Shown: one piece after another, positions 1 through 8,400 of the stretch
How the letters are laid out: every line of letters begins with the position of its first letter
Position numbering within the stretch: the first letter of the stretch is position 1
Origin: JACJXF01 sp964349045
Lineage (GTDB): Bacteria; Bacteroidota; Bacteroidia; Bacteroidales; GCA-2748055
DNA: 23,490 nucleotides
Direction of reading: 5' to 3'
NCBI GenBank assembly: GCA_964349045.1
Contig: CAYGFI010000068.1
Location: 1-23,490 of the forward strand
Position numbers and translations under genes: made by a program
The notes under the pieces: model-generated
Told to the model about the DNA's origin: nothing
Database searches by the model: none
The model's input: the letters and a program-made list of their open reading frames with translations, nothing else

Positions 1-615
1 AATGATACCACGGCGCTTCACCGTGGCAGGCTGGATAATCTGAATGATACGGTAGTCGTTCACCTGGGAAGACTTGACAACCTGAATGACAGCATCGTGG
101 TACACCGCACGGAACTAAATGGTTTACAAACCAGCAGTGACGTAGTATTTGACAGTCTGGCCGTACACCTTGGCAGATTGGACAACCTGAACGATACGGC
201 AATTGTACATCTTGGCAGACTTGACAATCTGAATGATACGGTAGCCATTCACCTGGGACGCCTGGATAACTTAAACGATAGTATCGTGGTACACCGCACC
301 GAGCTAAATGGTTTACAAACCAGCAGTGACGTGGTATTTGATAGCCTGGCTGTCCATCTTGGCAGACTTGACAATCTGAATGATACCGCAGCAGTCCATC
401 TTACACGACTGGATAATCTGAATGATACGGTAGCCGTTCACCTGGGACGTTTGGATAATCTGAACGACAGCATCGTGGTACACCGCACGGAGCTAAATGG
501 TTTACAAACCAGCAGTGACGTGGTATTTGACAGTCTGGACGTACACCTGGGAAGACTGGATAATCTGAATGACAGCATCCTGGTACATCGGACAGAATTG
601 AATGGTTTACAGACT
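1..615 (+). repeat. In-frame 42-bp / 189-bp tandem repeats in the fibre gene
   Basis: The basic unit is 42 bp (14 residues, HLGRLDNLNDT core; nine complete copies) interspersed with a 63-bp unit (21 residues, beginning VHRTELNGLQTSSD). Three 42-bp units plus one 63-bp unit form a 189-bp super-repeat, complete at 100-288 and 289-477. A third at 478-582 has only one 42-bp unit, and a fourth breaks off after VHRTELNGLQT at about 615. The DNA copies are very similar, including synonymous positions, which points to recent expansion. The array continues past the left edge. Confidence 0.9.
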
Positions 616-3276
616 TTAAAAGCGCCAATCGCTTCTCCGACTTTCACAGGTACAGTCACAATTCCCTCACCCTTTACATTGGGCGCAACTTCTGTAACCA
701 CTACCGGCACTCAGTTAAATTATTTGAATGCGGCAACCGGGACTACAGGTACTACCACTACCAATTTAGTTTTTTCGGATAGTCCGACTCTGACTACGCC
801 AAATATTGGTGCAGCCACAGCAACCAGCATAAACAAATTAACAATTACGGCCCCTGCAACGGGTTCAACTTTGACGATTGCTGATGGAAAGACGCTAACA
901 GTAATTAACTCGATTACACTCGCGGGTACTGACGGACAAACAATGACTTTTCCGGCAACTTCGGCTACAATTGCCCGAACTGATGCGGCCCAAACATTTA
1001 CAGGTGTTCAAACATTTTCTTCATTACCGGTTATCTCTGCTCTTACTGAAGGTTCAATTCCTTTCGCCGGGGCAAGTGGCGCTTTATCCCAGGATAATGC
1101 AAACCTGTATTGGGATAATTCAAATAAGCGTTTAGGTATCGGAACAAATTCTCTGGCTGATCCGCTAACCGTTTTAGGTGATGTTAAAATAGGGAATGCA
1201 ACAACCGGTACAATAAAGGCAACCACTGAACTTGTTCTCAGGCAGGATGGAGATACGTATGGCCCATCCATACTTAGAATGCGGAACAGAAACGGTGAGA
1301 ATGGAGCTATTTTTGAAACAACTGATGGAACCATTACTTTGGTAGATTTTATATTTAAAACTGCACTAAATCAAAGAAATATCAGGTATGAATCAAGGGC
1401 AGCAAGCGCCAAAACCGGGGCTCCATCTTTCCATTTGGGAGGTGCTTCTCCGGATAATCCAACCTTATCGCTTGGTGACAATTATGCTGCTTTTAATAAA
1501 CCTTTGAGGATCGGTAATTACACTTCTCCTACTGCATGGCTTCATCTTGTTGCAGGAACAGCAACCGCAGGCACAGCCCCTCTGAAATTCACTTCAGGCA
1601 CATTACTTTCAACTGCTGAACCAGGCGCTATTGAATTTTTAACGGATAATTATTATGGAACTGTCACTACTGGTAGCGCCAGGAAAACTTTTGCATTCCT
1701 TGAAAGTCCAGCCTTTACAGGCACTGTAACCATGCCGAATATTAACTTATCGGCAACATCAAACCAACTAGTGTTGCAAAGTGCTGGACAAACAGGCACT
1801 TTAACATGGACTCCAACAGCTCCTAGAACCATTACCTTCCCCGATGCAACAGGCACTGTGGCTTTGGTTAGTGGCACAAGTTGGAATATTGGAGGTAACG
1901 CTCCAGGAGGAGTTTCCGTTCTGGGTACGACTGATGGTTCCGGAATTAATATCCAATCAGGTGCCGGAACTATAAATCTGGGAGCTGATGCTGCAAAAAT
2001 AATTAACATTGGTAATGCACTTGGTGGTACTGCAGTTAATATTAATGCAGGCGCAGGGGCATTAAATTTAAATGTCAGTAATAACCAACCAACCAATATT
2101 AATACAGGATCTTCCACAGGACTTGTTACAATCGGAGGTGCAGGCAACCAAACAATATCCATTGGTAATGGCGCTGCAGTTAAAACTGTAAATCTTGGAA
2201 GCAGTAACTCGACCAGCGCTACAACAATTCTGTCCGGTACCGGTAGTGTTAATATTAATAACAATACGGCTGCTGCCACACCTGTGAATATTGGAACAGG
2301 TACAACAACCGGCACTGTAACAATAGGGGGTAATGCAGCACAGCAAATTAATATTGGCGCTGGTACCGGCGTTCAAACCCTTAACCTCGGAACCGGAGCA
2401 ACCGGAGCAAAAACTATTAATATAGGTACAGGCGCTGTAAGCAATAGTATAAGTATAGGAACTGTAACAGGGACATCATCATTAACACTCAGGGCTGGTT
2501 CAGGAAATGTTGTTATCCCGGATGGCGTAATGCTTGACCTTTCCCAGGTGAATACTTCTTCCACAACAGAAGGACTTAAATTACCTCAGTCAAGTAATAC
2601 CGGTTCTTCTACTTCTGAAGGTCAGATAGCATGGAATGCTGATCAGGATGTACTTACAGTGGGTACCGGTACAGTAGCGCGAAACATTGGTATTCCAAAT
2701 GGAATGGTGGGAATTACCTCAAGCACAACCTTTGCCCACCCCGTTGGTGTAAAATATGTGTGGGTTAGAGTTTGGGGGGGTGGTGGTCATGGCGCTGATT
2801 CACCAGGTAACAATCTTAGTGGAGGTGGCGGTGGTGGTGGTGCTTATAGCGAAGGATTAGTTGATGTATCGGATGCTGCAAATCATACTGTAACTGTAGG
2901 TGCAGGTGGTAATTCAACAACTCTTAGTGGGGGTGCCAGTAGTTTTACGGCAACATCAATGACTGTTTCTGCAAATGGAGGCTCCGGGTATAATAATATT
3001 ATAGGAGCTCCCGGAGGTACTGTTTCCGGTAATGGTACCATTAAAATTGCCGGAGGCAAAGGCGGAGATGGGGATAGTCATTCTGGCGCCGGTGGTGGCA
3101 ATGGTGGAGGAAGTCCGTTTGGAGGCGCTGGAGGTAGTGGTGGTGTTGGTACCAATTTTGATGGGCCTGCCGGCGCAGGAACAACCGGTACATTTCCGGG
3201 TGGTGGCGGCGGTGGCGGTAGTGAAGGAGGAACAGGTGCAGATGGTGCCGCAGGGTATGTACTTATTTATTGGTAA
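1..3276 (+). CDS. Tail-fibre-like giant repeat protein, 3' part (5' end outside the window)
   Basis: The reading frame is open from the first base, so the start lies upstream; the GTG at 97 is inside a repeat and is not a credible start. The visible 1091 residues fall into blocks. Residues 1-205 are 14- and 21-residue tandem units (VHLGRLDNLNDTVA type), all multiples of seven, suggesting a coiled-coil stalk. Residues 211-570 hold modules typical of phage tail fibres, such as SPTFTGTV, TGTQLNYLNAA and NLVFSDSPTL. About 631-840 is a beta-repeat region of INIGTG/VTIGG strands. About 857-892 has EGLKLPQSS and EGQIAWNADQDVLTVG, a motif common near the end of such fibres. From 905 to the end (YVLIYW) it is glycine-rich. 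I see no CHU_C or other T9SS sorting domain and no peptidase S74 chaperone in this part. It is probably an extended surface or particle-borne binding fibre; substrate unknown. No other phage gene is visible. Confidence 0.75.
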   Translation, partial: NDTTALHRGRLDNLNDTVVVHLGRLDNLNDSIVVHRTELNGLQTSSDVVFDSLAVHLGRLDNLNDTAIVHLGRLDNLNDTVAIHLGRLDNLNDSIVVHRTELNGLQTSSDVVFDSLAVHLGRLDNLNDTAAVHLTRLDNLNDTVAVHLGRLDNLNDSIVVHRTELNGLQTSSDVVFDSLDVHLGRLDNLNDSILVHRTELNGLQTLKAPIASPTFTGTVTIPSPFTLGATSVTTTGTQLNYLNAATGTTGTTTTNLVFSDSPTLTTPNIGAATATSINKLTITAPATGSTLTIADGKTLTVINSITLAGTDGQTMTFPATSATIARTDAAQTFTGVQTFSSLPVISALTEGSIPFAGASGALSQDNANLYWDNSNKRLGIGTNSLADPLTVLGDVKIGNATTGTIKATTELVLRQDGDTYGPSILRMRNRNGENGAIFETTDGTITLVDFIFKTALNQRNIRYESRAASAKTGAPSFHLGGASPDNPTLSLGDNYAAFNKPLRIGNYTSPTAWLHLVAGTATAGTAPLKFTSGTLLSTAEPGAIEFLTDNYYGTVTTGSARKTFAFLESPAFTGTVTMPNINLSATSNQLVLQSAGQTGTLTWTPTAPRTITFPDATGTVALVSGTSWNIGGNAPGGVSVLGTTDGSGINIQSGAGTINLGADAAKIINIGNALGGTAVNINAGAGALNLNVSNNQPTNINTGSSTGLVTIGGAGNQTISIGNGAAVKTVNLGSSNSTSATTILSGTGSVNINNNTAAATPVNIGTGTTTGTVTIGGNAAQQINIGAGTGVQTLNLGTGATGAKTINIGTGAVSNSISIGTVTGTSSLTLRAGSGNVVIPDGVMLDLSQVNTSSTTEGLKLPQSSNTGSSTSEGQIAWNADQDVLTVGTGTVARNIGIPNGMVGITSSTTFAHPVGVKYVWVRVWGGGGHGADSPGNNLSGGGGGGGAYSEGLVDVSDAANHTVTVGAGGNSTTLSGGASSFTATSMTVSANGGSGYNNIIGAPGGTVSGNGTIKIAGGKGGDGDSHSGAGGGNGGGSPFGGAGGSGGVGTNFDGPAGAGTTGTFPGGGGGGGSEGGTGADGAAGYVLIYW

Positions 3277-3333
3277 ACCCCTGTTCGTCTCAGGTCACCG
3301 GGCTGAGTTGAGTTTCGCTGCATTGAATTAATT

Positions 3334-3640
3334 AAGGTTAAAGGTTAAAGTAAAAAGGTTAAAGGAAAGAGCGTCACGTCGTCACGACCGTCACGACAAA
3401 ATTGAAAAGGTTAAAAGTTAAGGTTAGAGGGTAAGGTCGTCGTGGAAGAAAATGAATGAATGAGGTTACGAAGTTACGAGGTTACGGAGTTACGAGGGTG
3501 GACGTCACGTCGTCACGACCTTCAAGGAGAAAAAGAAGGTTAAAGTAGAAAGGATAAAGGTTAAAGTAAAGAGTATCACTTCGTCACGATCGTCACGCCG
3601 TCATGACCGTCACGGAGATAAAGAAGGTTAAAGTAGAAAT
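3334..3640. repeat. Intergenic word-repeat array 1
   Basis: This fills most of the gap between the fibre gene and the BRO-N gene; 3277-3333 shows nothing recognisable. Two words alternate: an A-rich word aaggttaaag (often followed by taaa or tagaaa) and a GC-rich word gtcacgac/gtcacgtc. GTCACG occurs at 3373, 3381, 3390, 3504, 3512, 3583, 3592 and 3609, mostly 8-9 bp apart within clusters. A related run has GTTACG at 3465, 3473, 3481 and 3489 with an exact 8-bp period. The array runs into the 5' end of the longest possible BRO-N reading frame. It is not a CRISPR array, because there are no unique spacers. Confidence 0.8.
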
Positions 3641-3674
3641 TGATTTGAAACACATAAAGCGAAACTTTACTATC

Positions 3675-4226
3675 ATGAGTGCCATCAAACTATTTGAAGA
3701 TAAAAAAGTCCGAAGCCATTGGGATGAGGCTGAGGAGATGTGGTATTTTTCGGTGGTAGATGTTGTTGAGATTTTGACAGGGAGTCCGGATCCAAAAGAT
3801 TACTGGTATAAAATGAAAAAGAGAGAAAAATTGTCGGGAATTGAGTTATCGACAATTTGTCGACAACTGAAAATGGAGTCTGTTGATGGTAAGCGTTATG
3901 CTACTGATTGCGCCAATGCGCAAGGATTGTTGCGCATCATCCAATCAATCCCTTCACCCAAAGCTGAACCTTTTAAACAGTGGCTGGCAAAAGTGGGATA
4001 TGAGCGTATGCAGGAAATGGCTGATCCCGGGCAAGGTATTGAACGGGCAAGAGAAAACTGGCAAAAACTGGGGCGAAGTGAAAAGTGGATTCAGCAACGT
4101 ATGACAGGACAGGAAACACGAAACAAACTCACCGATTATTGGAAAGAGGCAGGGGTTAAAGAGCAGGAAGAGTTTGCTTTGCTCACGAACATTATACATC
4201 AGGAATGGACGGGACTTACCGTTTAG
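3675..4226 (+). CDS. BRO-N domain (phage-antirepressor-like) protein, C-terminally truncated
   Basis: The protein (183 residues from ATG 3675) begins MSAIKLFEDKKVRSHWDE and continues with WYFSVVDVVEILTGS, DPKDYWYKMKKRE, then IQSIPSPKAEPFKQWLAKVG. This matches the BRO-N family, a DNA-binding domain known from baculovirus BRO proteins and phage antirepressors and frequent in Bacteroidota genomes, where its function is largely unknown. I chose ATG 3675 over the in-frame ATG at 3603 because the 24 extra residues (KKVKVEID-like) are translated from the intergenic repeat array and the family normally starts near IKLFEDKK. It stops at TAG 4224-4226 after WTGLTV, where family members as I recall them continue for several tens of residues. 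A family-like C-terminal tail follows in the same frame beyond the stop, so the gene is probably decayed. Repeat arrays lie on both sides. Confidence 0.75.
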   Translation: MSAIKLFEDKKVRSHWDEAEEMWYFSVVDVVEILTGSPDPKDYWYKMKKREKLSGIELSTICRQLKMESVDGKRYATDCANAQGLLRIIQSIPSPKAEPFKQWLAKVGYERMQEMADPGQGIERARENWQKLGRSEKWIQQRMTGQETRNKLTDYWKEAGVKEQEEFALLTNIIHQEWTGLTV

Positions 4227-4289
4227 AGAGTTGTAACGGGGGAGAATTTTTTGGCGCCGGCGAAGGAAAAGAAGAAGCTGAGGAATTGA
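4227..4289 (+). pseudogene. In-frame C-terminal remnant of the BRO-N gene
   Basis: Directly after the TAG stop the same frame reads VVTGENFLAPAKEKKK and ends at TGA 4287-4289. From memory of the family, full-length BRO-N proteins of this type often end with a TGK-(x)VVTGENFL-like tail. If so, the segment between WTGLTV and this tail (roughly 50-60 residues) has been lost, leaving a stop at the junction. The remaining 4290-4390 contains no recognisable gene. Confidence 0.45.
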
Positions 4290-4390
4290 AATGATGTGAC
4301 AATTAGACTATTTGACAATGTTGTAATATTAGGTGATTATAGGATTTTAAAGCGAGAATTATGAGCGAAAATAATATGACTAAAAAGTAA

Positions 4391-4501
4391 ATAAGGTTAA
4401 AGTAGAAAAAAGGTTAAAGGTTATAGTAAAAAGGTTAAAGGAAAGAGCGTCACGTCGTCACGTCATCACGACCGTCACGAAGAACATTGAAAAAGTTAAA
4501 G
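4391..4501. repeat. Intergenic word-repeat array 2, direct copy of part of array 1
   Basis: From about 4410 this array repeats the stretch beginning at 3334 almost base for base: aaggttaaagg, then a taaaaaggttaaaggaaaga block, gcgtcacgtc, gaccgtcacga, and attgaaaa. The main difference is about 10 extra bases (an additional cgtcatcacg-like unit). Preceding it at 4391-4409 is aaggttaaagtagaaa, which also occurs in array 1 near 3536 and 3625. The orientation is direct, about 1.08 kb apart, enclosing the BRO-N gene. Confidence 0.85.
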
Positions 4502-4583
4502 GAAACAATAGATCTTAACACGAAACAAATAAATGAACGTAAATAAATTATCAGGAAATAGTTTAACAAATTGTATAAATCAC

Positions 4584-5279
4584 ATGAAAACACAATTTTT
4601 CATTCTGGCATTTCTTCTGCTAACCATCAGTTTATCTGCCCAGCAGCAAACGGGTAAGCCTGCAACCACGGCCCAGCCGGTTGCAAAACTTAGCTCGGCC
4701 TCCGATACCCTCCAATACAGCCTCGGGGTCTTCGTTGGCCAATGGCTGATTAATAACAGTTTTGCCATAAGCAATTCTGCAATTTTTTACCGGGGAATGG
4801 ACGATATCATGCAGAATAATCCCAGGGCCATTACCGATTCAACCATTGTCCCCATTATTGCTGCTTACCAGCTTTCGACCCAGAGCGAACGGGGCCGGCA
4901 GATGGAAGCCCAGTTATTTACTGCATTAAAATCACAAAAGGGTGTGGGAGTTTTACCCAGCGGGGTCCATTATATGGTGTTAAAAGCCGGAACAGGAGTA
5001 CGGCCCAATGCCAATGATACCATAGTTTTTAATGCGGTCGGGGTTTATCCCGACGGAACCCTGTTTGAAGATACGTTTCAGAAAAAACAGTCAATTATGA
5101 ATCTGGTCAGCAATTTAATACCGGGCCTGAATGAGGCAGTACAGTTAATGCCCGAGGGTTCTTTATGGAGGATTTTTGTTCCCTCGGCTCTGGCATATGG
5201 TCCGGCAGGTTTGAAAGGGGTGATTCCGGGAGATATGGCGCTGGTGTTTGATATTACTTTGGAAAGGGTGATGAGGTGA
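4584..5279 (+). CDS. Secreted FKBP-type peptidyl-prolyl cis-trans isomerase
   Basis: I start at ATG 4584 (231 residues) because it opens directly into a signal peptide, MKTQFFILAFLLLTISLSAQ; the in-frame ATG at 4533 would add 17 polar residues before it. There is no lipobox cysteine, so a periplasmic location is likely. After the signal comes a helical N-terminal segment (about 45-115; TLQYSLGVFVGQWL, IAAYQLSTQSERGRQME) resembling the FKBP_N dimerisation region of Mip/FkpA-type enzymes. The FKBP catalytic fold follows at about 125-231 (SGVHYMVLKAGTG, DGTLFEDTF, IPGLNEAVQLMPEG, PSALAYG, IPGDMALVFDITLE). The family isomerises X-Pro bonds and assists envelope protein folding. The core tryptophan of the usual VIPGW motif is leucine here (about residue 181). 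The gene is isolated between two repeat arrays, so its link to neighbours is unclear. Confidence 0.85.
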   Translation: MKTQFFILAFLLLTISLSAQQQTGKPATTAQPVAKLSSASDTLQYSLGVFVGQWLINNSFAISNSAIFYRGMDDIMQNNPRAITDSTIVPIIAAYQLSTQSERGRQMEAQLFTALKSQKGVGVLPSGVHYMVLKAGTGVRPNANDTIVFNAVGVYPDGTLFEDTFQKKQSIMNLVSNLIPGLNEAVQLMPEGSLWRIFVPSALAYGPAGLKGVIPGDMALVFDITLERVMR

Positions 5280-5283
5280 GGAA

Positions 5284-5415
5284 CGTGATGACGTGATGAC
5301 GTGACGATGTGACGACGTAACGATGTAAATGTCCTCACCACCGTCACCACCGTCACCACCGTCACGACCGTCACGTCGTCACGACCGTTACGACCCTCAC
5401 GAAAAAGAAAGGTTA
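5284..5415. repeat. Intergenic word-repeat array 3 with inverted arms
   Basis: The left part (5284-5322) carries the word in inverted form (gtgatgac, gtgacgac), and the right part (5335-5402) carries it in direct form (caccgtcac three times, then gtcacgac/gtcacgtc), followed by aaggttaaaat. 5309-5322 (gtgacgacgtaacg) can pair with 5369-5382 (cgtcacgtcgtcac) with one mismatch in 14. The position just after the isomerase stop would allow a structured 3' end, but there is no clear T-tract. 5416-5492 is AT-rich with nothing else recognised. Confidence 0.75.
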
Positions 5416-5492
5416 AAATAATCTCGAAACAAACAGTAATTAAAAAAAATATCACTCCGGAACAATAAACAAATAGCACGTGTAGAAGCAGT

Positions 5493-8400
5493 ATGATCTT
5501 TAGTTGTAAACATAATACGTCCGCTGGACCCAGGAAGATAAACTCCTTTTTAAAGAGTTTGATCATTCTGTGTCTGACATTGTGTTTTTCACAACAGGAG
5601 ACCTTGTTTGCCCAGGTCATTTCTAATGCAGGTGCAGCAGTCACTCTTACTTCTGGTGTTGTGGTAGAAAGCGGAGATTTTGAAAATAATTCAGGTTCTC
5701 TGGGTAATGAGGGAACATTAAACCTTTCAGGGGATTACCTGAACGCCGGCCCGGCAGTAACTGCCGGAAACGGTTATTATAACCTCAAAGGCGACTGGAC
5801 CAATTTTGGGATATTTAATCCTGACACTTCAACGGTGAAGTTTCATGGGAACACCAATGATCATTCCATTACTCATGGTTCTGTAGGTGAAACATTTTAT
5901 AAACTTACCCTGAATACCCCCGGAAAGCTGGTAACACACGATGCAACTGCAGGAAGTGTATTAACTGTGATCGACAGTCTGAATATTTTTGCAGGAACCC
6001 TTAGCCTGGGCTCAACAACAGATAGCCTGAGTGTAAGAGGGAATGCTGATATTGACGGGACACTCAGGTTTAATAACTCCACCATACAGACATCCACCAT
6101 AACGAAAAATCTTAGCGGAACAGGAACAATCGATATGAGCGGAGGAGGTCGTCCTCATCTTTTAAATCTTAACGGTACAACAAATGATATTGGCACCCTT
6201 TCAACCAATCCGGCCGGATTCAGTACGGTTGATTATCTGGGAACCACACAGACTGTTTTCCCGTCGCAGAATTACAGAAATTTAACGATTTCCAATACGG
6301 ATGTTAAAACCTTGCAGGGAAATTCTTTGGTTGGGGCTGAGCTTAACGTCACCGGCGGCATTTTTGACCTGGGCACAATCCCCACAAAATTAGATGTAAT
6401 TGGTGATGCCAATATTGCCACCTTATTAAGGTTTAACGGAAACAAAATCAAAACGGTATCAATAGGAGGAGACCTTGACGGAGCAGGTGAAATAGACATG
6501 AGCGGGGGAAACCTTTCACACCTGATGAATCTGTATGGAGTTAATAACAGTATTGGAACTTATTCGGGGGGAAATAACGGTACAGTAGATTATACCCGAA
6601 CCGGTGATCAGAATGTTTTTACCAGCAGCACATACAGGAACCTGCGAATTACAGGAAGCGGAACAAAGATACTTAATTCTGATATTACGGCATCAGGGAT
6701 CCTTACGATGCTGAGCGGAAATATTAATTCAAACGGGAATATCCTGAAGCTTACCAATAGTGAGATAGGAGCCATCATCCGCCAGGCCGGAACCGTGATC
6801 GGCAAATTGCAAAGGGCTCTTGCTGTCACCGGAAGCAATTATTTCTACCCGATAGGCACTGCAGGTAATTATAATCCTTTAAATATTAAGTTCCAACAGC
6901 TGACCCCGGGTCCGTTGACTGCTCAATTTAAGGCGGAAGACATAGGAAGCCTGGGTTTACCCCTCGATGATGACGGAAATGAGGTATGGGACAGATTTAC
7001 ACAAGGATATTGGAACTTAAATGCCGTTCCACCCATGGCATCGAATAATTATAATGTGAATCTGAATTATAACGGATTTCCAATTTTACCGGGTGTAGAT
7101 TCTTCTTCAAGGATTATTAAACGGACTGATAATGGTTCCCTGGAGCTTGATGGTATTAATGGATCATTAGATGGTACCAGTATCAGCCGGAATACATTAA
7201 CAGGTGGGATATCAGGTAATTCAACTGACTTTGCCATCGGTAAAGGTCGCCCGAAAATTGATGATCAACCTGAAAATATAGATATATGCGCAGGATCAGA
7301 TGCTTTCTTTGATATTAATGTAAGATGGCACGGTTTACGTTTTTTGAAATACCAGTGGCAGGTTAATACAGGCAGCGGGTTTACAGATATTGTTAATGGA
7401 GGAGTATACAGCGGGGCTACATCGAGGAGACTTGTTCTCACTGCTGCTGATTATGGAATGAACGGATACACGTACAGAGTTATTATTACAGACAGACCGG
7501 GTAATACCAATATTTCTTCCGTAGCTTTATTAACGGTAAATAAAATCCCGGTTGCCACGGTTTCGATTCCCTATCAAATTGTTTGCGACAGCATTGCAAA
7601 CGTGGATGTTGAATTAGGAACATTTAATGATGTAACCGGAACAACATTCGCATGGGAACGCACGAATCCTGAAGGTATTTCAACCCTGGCACCCCTGAAT
7701 GGTTCAGGTATTATCGGTACAACTATTTCAGGTGCATTTAAAAACACAACGGATCACCCGATAACGATAGTTTACACAATCATTCCTACCGGGCCGTTAA
7801 CTACTTATTGTATTGGCGATGCTGTTACATATAGTCTTGTTATTCAACCTACACCGAGGATATTCCCTGTGATTCTGAATACTATTCAATGCGATAGCTC
7901 CACAACAGCTATTCAACTGCGGAGTCCGAGTACGTTTACCCCGGATACAGTAACCTTAGCCGAAAGATTAATTACATTTAATTTCACAGCCACGGCTACC
8001 GGCGGTGTAACCGGCTTTACAGCAAGCTCTGCCGGCAGACCAAATAACTTTGTGATAACCGATACTCTGATTAATCCGACAACATCCAGACAAACCGTTA
8101 CTTATACCCTTACACCGGTAAGTCCGTTTGGCTGCAGTGACGGACCCAGCCAGGTATTTACGGTAATTGTTAACCCGACACCAAGGTTAACAGCATTACT
8201 CGCCGGACATAATGTGGTATGCGATACAGCATTGATTACCCTTAACCTTACTGCAGGTAACGGGGAAGTTGAAGGAGAAAAATATTATCATCTGGAGACA
8301 AGTTATACCGGCGATGTTACCAATGTACAGGCATCAGGATATTATCCGATTAATTATGTTATTTCGGATATTCTGATAAACGATACCAAACATTTCCAGA

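Noticed and set aside
60..710. Several - strand open frames across the repeat region
   Set aside because: They are produced by the in-frame 42/63-bp repeats of the + strand fibre gene; none has a domain or a plausible start context.
1653..2315. 220-residue - strand open frame rich in P, V and L
   Set aside because: It is antisense to the INIGTG beta-repeat region, whose biased codons leave the opposite strand open. It has no recognisable protein family.
3288..3310. ctcag...ctgag inverted repeat after the fibre gene, as a terminator
   Set aside because: There are only five paired bases around a nine-base loop and no T-tract.
4361..4390. Tiny open frame starting ATGAGCGAAAAT
   Set aside because: It encodes only nine residues, without ribosome-binding context or evidence of conservation.
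3334..5415. Possible CRISPR arrays
   Set aside because: The repeat units are 8-9 bp with no unique spacers of regular length, and no cas genes are nearby.
5078..5644. 188-residue - strand open frame across array 3
   Set aside because: Its middle is translated from the periodic array words (VVTVVTVV), and the ends are antisense to two clear genes.
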